Shown: piece after piece, positions 17,456-26,673 of the stretch
Layout: every line of letters starts with the position of its first letter
How positions within the stretch are numbered: the first letter of the stretch is position 1
Assembly: GCA_018240065.1 (NCBI GenBank)
Contig: JAFEGH010000014.1
Location: 1-64,000 of the forward strand
Reading direction: 5' to 3'
DNA: 64,000 nt
DNA from: Verrucomicrobiota bacterium
GTDB lineage: Bacteria; Chlamydiota; Chlamydiia; Chlamydiales; Rhabdochlamydiaceae
Program-made: the position numbers and the translations under genes
Notes under the pieces: generated by a model
Databases searched by the model: none
Told to the model about the DNA's origin: nothing
The model's input: the letters and a program-made list of their open reading frames with translations, nothing else

Positions 17456-19396
17456 CTAGAATTGAAAGGCCTTAATTTCAGCCTTCTTGCCGCATTCCGC
17501 CTTTCTATTGGCCCCCTGCTCCCAATTGTCATCAAGCCTGAGCTTATATTCAAAGGCAGGGAATTCCCCATCAAAACTGATGAACCATTTGCTGCTATCG
17601 CTGCTCAAGCATGTCATCGGGACTTTGCGGTCCCAGTTTCCAAGGGGTCCGGAACCCGACAGGTAGAGCGTTTTTCCTGGAGGCACCGCACAATTGACCT
17701 CGACCACCGTTTTCTTGAGCGGGGGCAGAACAGAAACGTTGAAGGAGGGAACTCCTTCCACTTTCTTGCCTTGGGCAATCTTATGATTGGCCCCCTCTTC
17801 CCATTTATTGCCGTCGTCGTTCAGAACGCATTTATATTCCAGCTCTCCTGAGAAAGGCGTTTTCGTCCTGAACTCAAAAGTCTCCCAATCCAGGCGCTTC
17901 AGCTTAACGCCGCTAGACCAGCTTAAACCCGCACCGCTTCCGCGAAGATAGAGTTCCTGGTCGCTAGGGACATCCTTGCATTTGATGACGACAACAGTCT
18001 CCGAAGGCTTGAATTGCTCGACAATACTTGAGAGAAAGGCCGTACCATAGCTCTGCGGGAACAGCTCGATCGTTTTGGAAAGAATAGTGAGGAAGTCTCC
18101 CCCGAAATTCACTCTTTCCTGTTCCGCAAGAGTCAACACTTGAGAAAAGAATTGGGCCATAGCGGGATACATTCCAGATAAATTTCCACTTTGTAAAGAG
18201 AACATCTGATTAAAGCGTTCAAAAATTGTATGGCGGAAGGAAGGGCCGTTGTTGTAGGGCTGATCGTTGTAATAATGATACTGCGGCATCGTCATCCCTG
18301 CTAAAGGCAGAACCGCACAGAGCTCAGAAGCCTCTTGGGCATCGATGGATTTAAATGCGATCTGCTCTATCAGACATGCAGCAAATGGCTGACTAAATTG
18401 CCTTGCTCGTGAATCAGCCTCGTTCAGCATAGCCTCAAAACGGGTGGCGCATTCATCATACTTTTGTTGCGTAATAGGCATGGCAGCCATTTTCTGGTTA
18501 AATGCCATAAACAGCTTTCTTCTAAAGGAAGGAGACTGGTCTGTTCCCGGCATGGTATTGCGCGTCACGACCCCTGTGACACTCGTAGGCTGTGACTGAG
18601 GAACGTCTAGATCAAACGAGGCGACGACAGGAATGTGGTCGGACGGCTCTTCCTGAGTCAGGAACTTCTGTAAATTGCCGCTCAGCCCTGAAGAAACAGG
18701 GGCAAGAGAGCGCGTATGCCAGATGTAATCCAAACGCAGTCCTGTCGTTCCATTCATCGAAGTCGGATAGGATTGACCATTGAGCGAATCGGCAAGAGAA
18801 TGATGGACCGTTTGAAATCTTGGGTCCATCGGAGTAAAGTTCATATCTCCACATAAAATGACAGGATTTACAACCTGGCTCACCTTCTGAACTAACTTTG
18901 TAATTTCTGCATTGGCAAGAGGGACATTTTGCTGTCCGCCCTGTAAATGGGTATTGGCGATGTCGACGATGGCACCCTGCTGTGTCTTCAAATGAAGGAA
19001 CAGCGCTTTTCGCCCCGTGCCGTCCTGGTAGGAAACAACCTCTTTAGAGTACTCGGTGAACTTGCCATTGCGAATGAAGGTGGCGATGCCGTCGGGTTTG
19101 CCATCGAATTGCTCATAGACGCCGGTATATCCAAGCTGCGCCATTTTGAAAATAAACGCCTGAACGTTATTAGAAGAAAGCTCCTGGACGCAGACCACAT
19201 CCGCATTGAGCTTTTGGATCCTGGCAACCACATCCTGTTGCTTCTTGTCATCAAATTGAGGCTGGGTCACATAAGCTGATTGCTGGGGGGATAACTTTCC
19301 ATTCCAATGGTGAAGGAATTCATTGGCCAGACAGTTATAAGTAGCGACGGAAACTCTCTCTTTGGGATGGGATGATACTGATGGTGAATACGCCAT
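17456..19396 (-). CDS. EEP-fold phosphodiesterase fused to two starch-binding-like modules
   Basis: 646 residues. Residues 14-264 form an endonuclease/exonuclease/phosphatase domain with a full set of active-site motifs: YNCLAN, CVQEL (Glu72), IANTH (His150), CGDMNF (Asp184, Asn186), DYIWH and SDH (Asp253-His254). The opening TYNCLANEF resembles CCR4/Angel-type eukaryotic members. A helical middle region spans 285-460. Two tandem modules at about 466-555 and 563-646 show the CBM20 pattern, ending with WEEGANHK and WEQGANRK; the second has GSGPLGNW. No signal peptide is present. EEP enzymes cleave phosphodiesters or phosphomonoesters in nucleic acids, inositides or sphingolipids. The modules would tether the protein to alpha-glucan such as glycogen. 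Substrate and location are unknown. Confidence 0.8.
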   Translation of the reverse strand: MAYSPSVSSHPKERVSVATYNCLANEFLHHWNGKLSPQQSAYVTQPQFDDKKQQDVVARIQKLNADVVCVQELSSNNVQAFIFKMAQLGYTGVYEQFDGKPDGIATFIRNGKFTEYSKEVVSYQDGTGRKALFLHLKTQQGAIVDIANTHLQGGQQNVPLANAEITKLVQKVSQVVNPVILCGDMNFTPMDPRFQTVHHSLADSLNGQSYPTSMNGTTGLRLDYIWHTRSLAPVSSGLSGNLQKFLTQEEPSDHIPVVASFDLDVPQSQPTSVTGVVTRNTMPGTDQSPSFRRKLFMAFNQKMAAMPITQQKYDECATRFEAMLNEADSRARQFSQPFAACLIEQIAFKSIDAQEASELCAVLPLAGMTMPQYHYYNDQPYNNGPSFRHTIFERFNQMFSLQSGNLSGMYPAMAQFFSQVLTLAEQERVNFGGDFLTILSKTIELFPQSYGTAFLSSIVEQFKPSETVVVIKCKDVPSDQELYLRGSGAGLSWSSGVKLKRLDWETFEFRTKTPFSGELEYKCVLNDDGNKWEEGANHKIAQGKKVEGVPSFNVSVLPPLKKTVVEVNCAVPPGKTLYLSGSGPLGNWDRKVPMTCLSSDSSKWFISFDGEFPAFEYKLRLDDNWEQGANRKAECGKKAEIKAFQF

Positions 19397-19440
19397 AATG
19401 ACCTTTGTTAATTAACGTTTATTGATCTTAATTAGAAAAA

Positions 19441-19469
19441 ATTATATCAAACCCATTAATAAACATCAA
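19441..19469 (-). promoter_or_regulatory. Promoter of the EEP-CBM fusion gene
   Basis: On the minus strand: TTGATG (19469-19464), exactly 17 bases, then a perfect TATAAT (19446-19441). The predicted start near 19434 gives a leader of about 38 bases. The rest of the AT-rich gap up to 19658 shows nothing else. Confidence 0.6.
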
Positions 19470-19658
19470 CTAAATTAAAATTTAAATTTACAGACATGCT
19501 ATATAAAAATGACTAAATATGAATAACTTATAGAATTAGGACGGTATATTGGTGGATTCAAAAGCCCCCCCTCCACTTAAGCTACTCAAAGCAAATATGT
19601 TAAGACTGGAATAGACGAGGTCGAGGGTCTTCTATTTAAAGAGAGTATGCGGCTAAAG

Positions 19659-20801
19659 TTACGATTCCACTGGGGTCTTGCCGTCGATCTTTTTCTGAAG
19701 AAGTTCAGGAAGCCCTTCCCCGAAAATTTCTTTCTCCTTTTTTGCGCGGCCGCGCTTTTTAGGCAAAAGCATAGAGGAAATGATATCCTGCAGACAGAAG
19801 ACCTGGTTTTCCAGTTCCTCGCACTCTTGCTCTAAGGCCTTCAGATCTTTAAGGAGGAACAGATCTTCTTCAGGAGATTCATGCGTTTTTTCTTCCCAGG
19901 CTTTTTGCAATGCCAGGTAGTCGTTTTCTACTTTGAACAACTCTTTGCGCGCCTTATCAAGCGTCTCCGACTTTTCCTCAAACTGCTCCCTTAAAAGAGC
20001 AAATTGGCTCTGGACTTGAGAAAGCTCGAGTTTTTCATTTGCATCCCCCTCTTCTTGAAGAGTAATGCTCTGCGGCTCGTCTTTAACCACTTTTGGGGAC
20101 TCAAGCTGCGCTTTCACTTCAGATAGCTGATGTTTCGTTGCGGCAAGCTGGGCCAGGGCATCATCGAGGGCCCGCTGGAATGCCGACTCCTTTTGCTGAT
20201 GGGAAGCGATTTGTTGAGAAAGAGAGATGCATTTGTCAGAAAAATCTGAGCGCTCTTTTTCCACAGTTTCCAAAGACTGTCTGTTGTGTACCAGCGCCAA
20301 TGCCGCTTCGGAATAGAGCGCATTCAAGCGCTGCCTCTCAGCGATGTTCTCTCTATTTTCGTGAGCGATAGACGCTTTGATTTCACGATTCTGTTTTTCA
20401 AGGATCCGGCAGCTTTCCTTAAGCGTCAGGATCTCTTCTTCTCTGCTTTGCGCCAGAGCTTCTGCGTCTTTGCCGCCCAGATAAACAAGCAGCAACGAGA
20501 CGGCGATCGATCCCGAAAGAAGAGCGCTCCAGAGGAGTTCTGGTCCTGAACGGATAATGAAGATCGAAATGCAGCCCAATGCGATCAAAGAGTGGTAGAG
20601 CCCTCCCTTTTTAAACAGGCGGGTAGCAGCATAACCCAAAAATGCGGTCAGCGTGAGCGGCCAGTAAAAGGGGGCGCATTTGAAAAGAAAGATAGCAAAC
20701 GCCCCTAGAAGCAGCAGCGGGCCGGATCTACTCCAAAGGGACACTGTCGGAATTTTTGCCGCTTCCTGCGGCGTTGGAATTTGGATAGGCTGATTCTGCA
20801 T
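19659..20801 (-). CDS. Membrane protein with long coiled coil (inclusion-protein-like layout)
   Basis: 380 residues. The N-terminal ~110 hold three or four hydrophobic segments. From about 115 to 335 the chain is highly charged, rich in Glu, Lys, Gln and Leu, with heptad character, so a long coiled coil is likely. A basic patch, PKKRGRAKKEKE, precedes the C-terminus. A compact hydrophobic head with a cytosol-facing coiled coil resembles chlamydial inclusion-membrane or septum-associated proteins, but no family was recognised. GGGGA lies upstream of the ATG. Confidence 0.6.
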   Translation of the reverse strand: MQNQPIQIPTPQEAAKIPTVSLWSRSGPLLLLGAFAIFLFKCAPFYWPLTLTAFLGYAATRLFKKGGLYHSLIALGCISIFIIRSGPELLWSALLSGSIAVSLLLVYLGGKDAEALAQSREEEILTLKESCRILEKQNREIKASIAHENRENIAERQRLNALYSEAALALVHNRQSLETVEKERSDFSDKCISLSQQIASHQQKESAFQRALDDALAQLAATKHQLSEVKAQLESPKVVKDEPQSITLQEEGDANEKLELSQVQSQFALLREQFEEKSETLDKARKELFKVENDYLALQKAWEEKTHESPEEDLFLLKDLKALEQECEELENQVFCLQDIISSMLLPKKRGRAKKEKEIFGEGLPELLQKKIDGKTPVES

Positions 20802-20831
20802 CCTCTGATCCCCACTTAATAAATTACAGGT

Positions 20832-22229
20832 CTACTGACGATCACCTGAACATACAGTGGAAAGCCGGCTTAAGATGCGCCCAATGGTCAAGTAGCCCAG
20901 CTCGAAACGATCGAGGCCGAAATGCTCATTAGGGGCATGAATATCATCATCCGGCAGGCCGACGCCGATCATGGCGACTTGGGCTTTCGAGGCCCGGACC
21001 AAATCGACGACAATCGGGACGGAGGCGCCGCAGAACAGATATTTGCATGGCTTCCCAAATATCTCTTCATAGGCTAAAGCCGCTGTTTTGACAATAGAAG
21101 AATCAATTTCGCTGCGATAAGCAGGGGCTCCGTGATGCAGATCGACCTTGATTTCGATCCCCTTTGGCGCAGACGATTTGAGGTATTGCGTGATCGCCTT
21201 GCCGATTTTTTCAGGATCCTGCTCGGGAACGAGGCGGCAGGAGATCTTCGCATGCGCTTTTGCAGGAATCACCGTTTTGAAACCAATGCCGGTATAGCCT
21301 CCGCTCATCCCGTTGATCTCAAGGGCCGGGCGAAGCCAGTTCGATTCCTTGATCGTACAACCCTCTTCCATACAAAAAGATTTGACGCCGAAGCTCTTCT
21401 TGTATTGCTCCTCATCAAAAGACATGTCCACCTTCGACAAATGATCCTTGGACAGAGGACGGACGTCATCGTAGAAATGCGGAATCGACACCTTTCCGTC
21501 TTTGTCCCACATCCCGGCAAGTATCGTAGCAAGGGCGCGGTTGGGATTGAGCGCGATCCCGCCATGGACCCCTGAATGCAGGTCGATAGCGGAATTGGAG
21601 CACTCGACGTCCAAAGCGACAAGGCCGCGCATCCCCAGGGTGATCCCCGGAGTGGCGGCGCTGGGGATATCGAAATCGATGACGAGAAGGTGGTCCGCTC
21701 TAAGCTCGGTCTCTTTCTGCTGCAGAATGGCCGCAGTCCCGCGTCCGCCCGATTCCTCTTCCCCTTCGATAAAGACCTTGATGTTGAAATCAAATTGCCC
21801 CGCCATCTCAATACACGCTTTTAGAGCTGTAAGGGAGTAAAAGCATTGTCCCTTGTTGTCGACGGCGCCGCGAGCATAAACTTGATTGTTGCGGATGACC
21901 GGCTTAAAGGGATCGCTCTTCCACAGATCGATCGGATCGACAGGCTGCACATCGTAATGGTGGTAAATGAGCAGCGTCGGCCTGTCTTTGCCCGCTTTCA
22001 TGTGGGTGCCGAAGACGACAGGCAGCCCGGGCGTCTCCCAAAGCGTGGTGTCCAGGCCAATTTTATTCATATAATTGCATAGCCACTCGGCAGTGCGGCG
22101 GGAATGCTGCTCGTAATGGGGATCAGTACTGATGCTGGGAAAGCTCAAAAATGTGAAAAAGTCTTTCAGCGTCTCGTCGTAATGGTCTTTGTACCATTTC
22201 TTCAGTTGATCTAGGGATAGTGCGTTCAT
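20832..22229 (-). CDS. M20-family metallopeptidase (dipeptidase-like)
   Basis: 465 residues. The zinc ligands are in YHHYDVQP (His, with the assisting Asp), ARGAVDNKG (bridging Asp), FIEGEEESGG (catalytic and metal-binding Glu), VIDFD, and a C-terminal NEHFG histidine. The lid domain lies about 195-350. The length and the SxxxHG-type insert fit the CNDP/PepV-like dipeptidase group of M20. It cleaves short peptides in the cytoplasm, useful to a bacterium that imports host oligopeptides. Its start overlaps the stop of the small upstream gene by four bases, indicating one transcript. Confidence 0.88.
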   Translation of the reverse strand: MNALSLDQLKKWYKDHYDETLKDFFTFLSFPSISTDPHYEQHSRRTAEWLCNYMNKIGLDTTLWETPGLPVVFGTHMKAGKDRPTLLIYHHYDVQPVDPIDLWKSDPFKPVIRNNQVYARGAVDNKGQCFYSLTALKACIEMAGQFDFNIKVFIEGEEESGGRGTAAILQQKETELRADHLLVIDFDIPSAATPGITLGMRGLVALDVECSNSAIDLHSGVHGGIALNPNRALATILAGMWDKDGKVSIPHFYDDVRPLSKDHLSKVDMSFDEEQYKKSFGVKSFCMEEGCTIKESNWLRPALEINGMSGGYTGIGFKTVIPAKAHAKISCRLVPEQDPEKIGKAITQYLKSSAPKGIEIKVDLHHGAPAYRSEIDSSIVKTAALAYEEIFGKPCKYLFCGASVPIVVDLVRASKAQVAMIGVGLPDDDIHAPNEHFGLDRFELGYLTIGRILSRLSTVCSGDRQ

Positions 22230-22462
22230 GTTTCAAGAGGTTCGTTTTGATTTTCGATAAGACCGTGTGCGCTTTCGATAAGATAGGCTGCAAGAGAGGC
22301 ATCGCCCTCGTAGGTCATTTCAACCTCCATCTTACCGTCTTCGGTTGGCTCGCCGCATGTGATCAACACAAAACAGGCGTTTCTTTCTGCCAGCGCCTGG
22401 CGCAAATCTTGGCGCGACAGCTCCTTCTTCCAATCGGCTCGTTTATCCATTTCAATGACCAT
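22226..22462 (-). CDS. Small conserved-looking protein of unknown function
   Basis: 78 residues from the ATG at 22462; in-frame ATGs further upstream (22528, 22546) are possible but lack a clear ribosome-binding site. The chain is acidic, with WKKELSRQDLRQALAERNAC then a beta-like FVLITCGEP and TYEGDASLAAYLIESAHGLI. No known motif. The four-base ATGA overlap with the M20 peptidase gene suggests translational coupling. Confidence 0.55.
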   Translation of the reverse strand: MVIEMDKRADWKKELSRQDLRQALAERNACFVLITCGEPTEDGKMEVEMTYEGDASLAAYLIESAHGLIENQNEPLET

Positions 22463-22630
22463 GCTGGACCCAAGACCTCGGATTAAAAATGTAAGTTCCA
22501 AAAAATGAGAATGATCTAAATGACACATTTTCGAATTTATACACAAGGGAATTCAAAAAAACAGGTTATCGAACCGCCTGAGTCTTCACATAAGCCCAAA
22601 TTTCAAGAGCTTTTGCTTCCGAGCGCACTC

Positions 22631-22660
22631 TTGACAGCAAGAGGGATTCAGGGGCATAAT
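22631..22660 (+). promoter_or_regulatory. Promoter of htpX
   Basis: A perfect TTGACA (22631-22636), an 18-base spacer and CATAAT (22655-22660). The predicted start near 22667 leaves a 17-base leader with GAGG at 22673-22676. The layout matches the clpB promoter (TTGACA, 18 bases, TATTAT). Confidence 0.6.
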
Positions 22661-22683
22661 GGCACTTCACACGAGGTGTTCTC

Positions 22684-23595
22684 ATGGCATTTGCAAAGCG
22701 TATTTTTTTATTTCTTGCGATCAATTTTCTAGTCATCATCACCTTATCGCTTGTTCTGAACATTTTTCACGTTCAACCCTTCCTAAAAGGGTATGGACTC
22801 GATATCCGATCCCTTTTGATCTTCTGCCTTATCTGGGGCATGGGTGGCGCCTTCATTTCGCTTGCGCTGTCCCGCCAGATGGCCAAATGGATGATGGGAG
22901 TGCATGTCATCAACCCGGACACCCATGATCCCGATTTAAGACGCCTGATCGCAACTGTCCACCAGCTCGCTCGCGATGCCCACCTACCCGATATGCCTGA
23001 AGTCGGAGTCTTCGAGTCCTCCGAGCCTAACGCGTTTGCCACAGGCCCCACCAAACGCCGCTCGCTCGTCGCCGTCTCTACCGGACTCCTCCGCAGGATG
23101 TCGCAGAAAGAACTGGAAGGGGTCCTCGCTCACGAGATCGCCCACATTTCCAATGGCGACATGGTCACGATGACGCTCGTCCAAGGGGTCGTCAACGCCT
23201 TCGTCATGTTCCTTGCCAGGGTTCTGGCCTATGTCGTCTCAGGACTCGGCCGCAACAGAGAACAGGGCTCAGGCGGCTCTTACTTCAGCTATATGATGTT
23301 CGTCTTCCTGTTCGAAGTGGTCTTCATGGTCTTAGGGTCGATCGTGGTCTGCTCGTTCTCTAGATTCCGCGAGTTCCGCGCTGACAGAGGCGGCGCCGAC
23401 CTGGCAGGAAAGGACAAGATGATCGCCGCCCTGGAGTCTCTGCAGAAGATGCAAGAGGTCCGCGACCCCCATGTCGACAAGCCCTCATTTGCAGCCTTCA
23501 AGATCTCCACAAGAAAGAAAAGCGGCTTCATGATGCTGTTCGCCACCCACCCTCCATTGGAAGACAGAATCGCGCGCCTCAAGCACCTGGCTTAA
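22684..23595 (+). CDS. htpX: Membrane zinc metalloprotease HtpX
   Basis: 303 residues, typical for HtpX. The family degrades misfolded inner-membrane proteins alongside FtsH. Two N-terminal membrane helices (about 5-27 and 42-62) precede the M48 catalytic domain. Its zinc motif is HEIAH (His150, Glu151, His154), and a downstream third ligand lies in EFRADRGGADLAG. Two more membrane helices fall at about 165-220. It is a single gene behind a strong consensus promoter. Confidence 0.95.
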   Translation: MAFAKRIFLFLAINFLVIITLSLVLNIFHVQPFLKGYGLDIRSLLIFCLIWGMGGAFISLALSRQMAKWMMGVHVINPDTHDPDLRRLIATVHQLARDAHLPDMPEVGVFESSEPNAFATGPTKRRSLVAVSTGLLRRMSQKELEGVLAHEIAHISNGDMVTMTLVQGVVNAFVMFLARVLAYVVSGLGRNREQGSGGSYFSYMMFVFLFEVVFMVLGSIVVCSFSRFREFRADRGGADLAGKDKMIAALESLQKMQEVRDPHVDKPSFAAFKISTRKKSGFMMLFATHPPLEDRIARLKHLA

Positions 23596-23629
23596 GGCCG
23601 CGCATACTTCATTTGACAATAGCCTCGGT

Positions 23630-23667
23630 GCTTGGGACAAAGTCGCTCAACTTCTACTGTCCCAAGC
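23630..23667. terminator. Hairpin between convergent genes (possible bidirectional terminator)
   Basis: GCTTGGGACA (23630-23639) and TGTCCCAAGC (23658-23667) form a perfect 10-bp stem around an 18-base loop, between htpX and the convergent methyltransferase gene. Neither side has a strong T run, so termination is only suggested. Confidence 0.35.
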
Positions 23668-23696
23668 CGCTATAAATTAAAGTATCTACCCTAACA

Positions 23697-24296
23697 TCAA
23701 GTCTCTTCAACTTTCGCAACAAGAACATCATTCGTGACATATCCATCCTCAAATGATATTTTGTAACGAGGATTGATCTTTAAAATTTCATCGATGATCG
23801 TTTGAAGTTCAATAAAGTCAAACTCCATAGTCCCGCACTGCCTGATATCATCGATGAGAAGAGTATGAGTTTTAATATGATGCTCTCCGATGGCCCTTAA
23901 TTCAGTTAGAATTGGAGTGTTGGTATCGCCCATGGCCGTATTTCCCCAAGAGTAATGCCCATCTAACCAAAAAGTCGCAGGGGCATCAATTTGATCTAAC
24001 AAATTGATCAACATTTTTGAAGAATCTCCCTGTAATATATGCACTTGAGGTTGAAGAGTAAACCGATCCAAACAATGTTGGTAAAAATAGGTAGAAAGTT
24101 CTATTGAATAAATTTGCGGAAAACCCGCTTCAACAGCCATTTGAATGCCATCTCCTAGATAGCTGCCTGTCTCAATGAAATACTGATTTGGATATTTTGC
24201 GAATATACCCCTGGCAGCAGTACATTCCAAAGTGGTCGTCAAAGGCATCGCTATAGTGGAAAATAGAACAAACCAAGACGAATAATGCATTTTCAT
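23697..24296 (-). CDS. Exported SAM-dependent methyltransferase-like protein
   Basis: 199 residues. The ATG at 24296 follows GGAG at a seven-base spacing; a longer frame upstream has no such site. The N-terminus is a signal peptide (SSWFVLFSTIAMPLTTTLEC). A Rossmann-like domain follows, with FIETGSYLGDG (40-50) as the SAM glycine motif, YSIELS as the acidic end of strand 2, and FWLDGHYSW plus LLIDDIR as later strands. It resembles class I methyltransferases acting on sugars. It is last in the one-strand glycosylation island, and like the other intact members it carries an export signal, which is unusual for a SAM enzyme. Confidence 0.7.
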   Translation of the reverse strand: MKMHYSSWFVLFSTIAMPLTTTLECTAARGIFAKYPNQYFIETGSYLGDGIQMAVEAGFPQIYSIELSTYFYQHCLDRFTLQPQVHILQGDSSKMLINLLDQIDAPATFWLDGHYSWGNTAMGDTNTPILTELRAIGEHHIKTHTLLIDDIRQCGTMEFDFIELQTIIDEILKINPRYKISFEDGYVTNDVLVAKVEET

Positions 24297-24639
24297 TTCA
24301 GAACTCCAAGTTGATAGTGTTGCATGATGGACAACTGTTTTAAGATCCTTATTTTGAAAAATTTCAGGATTCTCTACGGCAAACGTCCGAAACAAACTTT
24401 CAAAAAGCTTCCCAATTTCCTATTAGCCCTAGGTCCGTTCGTAATGCAACTAGAAGAGAAATGCATTTTTTGGCCTTGCTCATAACTTCGTCCAGAGTTT
24501 CGTCCGAGCGAGGCCCCTAAATACAGCTTCAGGAGCCAATGCAAGAGCTGAAAGTCCACTAGATGAGGAGCTCCTTGCGGCAGATGGACGTCTCGCAGCC
24601 GTCTGAAAAGAAGCCCAAGTTATGAGCCGGGACATCTCT
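24297..24639. other. Non-coding gap inside the glycosyltransferase island
   Basis: 343 bases without a convincing gene. Base composition is richer in G+C than the flanking genes, and short open frames lack starts and protein-like composition. It may be the remains of an inserted or rearranged segment. I see no promoter consensus. Confidence 0.4.
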
Positions 24640-25530
24640 TCATTCTGCTTTTTCTAAATGCTGATAGGGTGTCATATTTCTAATGTATTGATCTAGTTGG
24701 CGCTGCAGTTCTGCATTCACCTTATTATCGTTGAGTTGACTTGTATCGTTATAAACGTAATTAGGCCTGCTGAAGAAATGGTGCCGTTCAGCAGCCATCT
24801 CCAGAATAGGAAACATGATAGCCATATCACCAGTCATGGGGAAAAATTTCCCATCGATGAGAAAATCGCTCAGGGCAATCTTTTTAAATATCCATGCATA
24901 GAAAGTCCGCAAATGAGTAGGGCATCGAAATTGCCTAACTTGATTAGTGGCAATTAACTCTGGAGGGACCGGCTGACACCAACTGGAGTTCCCATTTGAT
25001 AATTCAATTAAATTTCCATGGCTCATCCAAACTTCGCTAGAAGAATAGACTTCATTAACCCTTTGTAAGACCTCATCATCAGTAAGCCAATCGTCTCCAT
25101 CAACGGTCACAATAATTTCATGCCCTTTAAAGCTATGAAACACTCGGTATTGATTCTCTAATGTGCCACAACGAAATCTGTTATTGACCAGAGTGAAAAA
25201 GACTCTTTCTTGATTGATGGCTTCCTTAAATTTCTCCACCTTCTCTTCTATGTTGTTGGAAAAACTGTCATCAAAAGTGATTACTCGCAGTGATTCTGGA
25301 GCGAATAACCTTGCCAGGCTTTCGACGCTTTCTGCCGTTTTATCAGTAGAGCAATCATTTACATAGACAATCCGAAAATTGTGGTATTTTTGATTCAGCA
25401 CACTTTGAAGGTTTTGTACAAACCAACGCTCATTATTAAATGACGGGATTACGACAACAATCTCTTTTTCAACGACTTCTGCAAATAGAGCGGAGCAAAC
25501 AAAAAAAAGACTAAAAATAAAAATTGTCAT
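24640..25530 (-). CDS. Exported family 2 glycosyltransferase (copy A)
   Basis: 296 residues from the ATG at 25530, which has GGGG just upstream; the frame is open seven codons further. Residues 1-18 form a signal peptide ending LFA/EV. The GT-A domain opens with EIVVVIPSFNNERWF, then IVYVNDCSTDKTAES for the nucleotide site, then VTVDGDDW (DGDDW at 144-148) as the metal-binding DxD. About two-thirds of residues match copy B at 27110-28024, so the two arose by duplication. GT2 enzymes transfer sugars from nucleotide donors and normally work in the cytosol. Export therefore needs explaining. Confidence 0.85.
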   Translation of the reverse strand: MTIFIFSLFFVCSALFAEVVEKEIVVVIPSFNNERWFVQNLQSVLNQKYHNFRIVYVNDCSTDKTAESVESLARLFAPESLRVITFDDSFSNNIEEKVEKFKEAINQERVFFTLVNNRFRCGTLENQYRVFHSFKGHEIIVTVDGDDWLTDDEVLQRVNEVYSSSEVWMSHGNLIELSNGNSSWCQPVPPELIATNQVRQFRCPTHLRTFYAWIFKKIALSDFLIDGKFFPMTGDMAIMFPILEMAAERHHFFSRPNYVYNDTSQLNDNKVNAELQRQLDQYIRNMTPYQHLEKAE

Positions 25531-25820
25531 CTTTACCCCAAAATTCAACATGATTTCAAATGACTTCGACTTTGTACAAATTCTTCATTGCCTCACTCAT
25601 GTCCTCAGCCTAAGAGATCAGGCTAACAAAAATGTTAAAGAAGAGTCGTTAACTCATGCTGCATAGCCAGAAAACAGCGAAAGGACCTTATTAAAGCTCA
25701 GCGTCAGAACATCTAATTGGTTTCATTCACTTCACGACACGTTTTTAAACCGCTTAGCGGGTTTAATACTAAGGTATAGGGGCAAAATCTCTCACACTTT
25801 GCTCGATTTAAGCCAGACCT
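25531..25820. other. Non-coding gap with one small hairpin
   Basis: 290 AT-rich bases between the FkbM methyltransferase and GT2 copy A. A stem with one bulge forms between 25745-25754 and 25756-25766 but has no T run. No gene or clear promoter was found. Confidence 0.4.
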
Positions 25821-26642
25821 TCATTCTTGCTTAAGAATAGCTACATAATTGGAATATTGGAAATTCTCAAGTTCACTATCCCAAACAGGTATGGGCAACA
25901 ATCGATCCGGCAATATTCTGAAAATACTATAGCCGTTGCTCTTTAAGTAATGATAGATAGATTCAAGCTTAGTTTTTGAATCAATATAGCACCCCCCATA
26001 TTCGAATTGGATTGTATCAATGCAATGGTTCGAAATCATGCTCGCTGAACCACGCAAGACGTCTGATTCGCTACCTTCAGTGTCTATCTTTAAGAAGTCA
26101 ATATGGTTAATTTGATTTTGCTGACAAAAATCGTCTAATGTAATGGCATGAACAGCAGTACGCTCAGGAGTTTGATTGAACATATCCTTTAGAATAGGTC
26201 TATAGTAAAGGCCATTTAGACCAGATTTGTTTAAATCATTGGAATCGCCCCATACCCATAAGTCTAGGGTCTTTTCCCTGTCACTGAGGGCTAATTGATG
26301 ACACACGATACTATTACTGGTAGCGCGAGCTTTAAGTATCTCAAAAATAGCGGGATGAGGCTCAAAAGCATAAATCACGGCATTGGGAGCACATTGAGCA
26401 GCAATGGAACTCCACTCCCCAATATTTGCTCCAACATCGAAAATAACGTTATTACGATCATTAAGATGCTTCGTTAAGAAAAATTCCTCGCCATTCAAAT
26501 GAAAAGCACAGTTATTGTACCCATTTTCTGTAGTGTATTTTACACTTGTCTTTGATTCGTCAGATTGTGCCTGAATGGTACCGCATAGAATGGCTGCAAA
26601 GTAAGCAGTCTTTATTAAATCACGGACATTAGTTAATCTCAT
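25821..26642 (-). CDS. Exported FkbM-family methyltransferase
   Basis: 273 residues. A signal peptide at 1-26 ends IQA/QS. The domain shows the FkbM hallmarks: VIFDVGANIGEWS (SAM motif at 67-79), VIYAFEPHP, then HIDFLKIDTEGSESDVLRG. FkbM enzymes O-methylate sugars and small molecules. AGGGG lies before the ATG. The gene follows a broken relative by 31 bases. SAM is a cytosolic cofactor, so an exported FkbM enzyme is unexpected unless it acts in a host compartment. Possible alternatives are that the signal acts as a membrane anchor or that the protein is mislocalised. Confidence 0.82.
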   Translation of the reverse strand: MRLTNVRDLIKTAYFAAILCGTIQAQSDESKTSVKYTTENGYNNCAFHLNGEEFFLTKHLNDRNNVIFDVGANIGEWSSIAAQCAPNAVIYAFEPHPAIFEILKARATSNSIVCHQLALSDREKTLDLWVWGDSNDLNKSGLNGLYYRPILKDMFNQTPERTAVHAITLDDFCQQNQINHIDFLKIDTEGSESDVLRGSASMISNHCIDTIQFEYGGCYIDSKTKLESIYHYLKSNGYSIFRILPDRLLPIPVWDSELENFQYSNYVAILKQE

Positions 26643-26673
26643 GATATACCCCTAAAAATGTGTCTATTCTTTC

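Noticed and set aside
24374..24559. 61-codon open frame on the minus strand in the island gap
   Set aside because: Composition is not protein-like, there is no ribosome-binding site, and it overlaps the upstream part of the methyltransferase frame.
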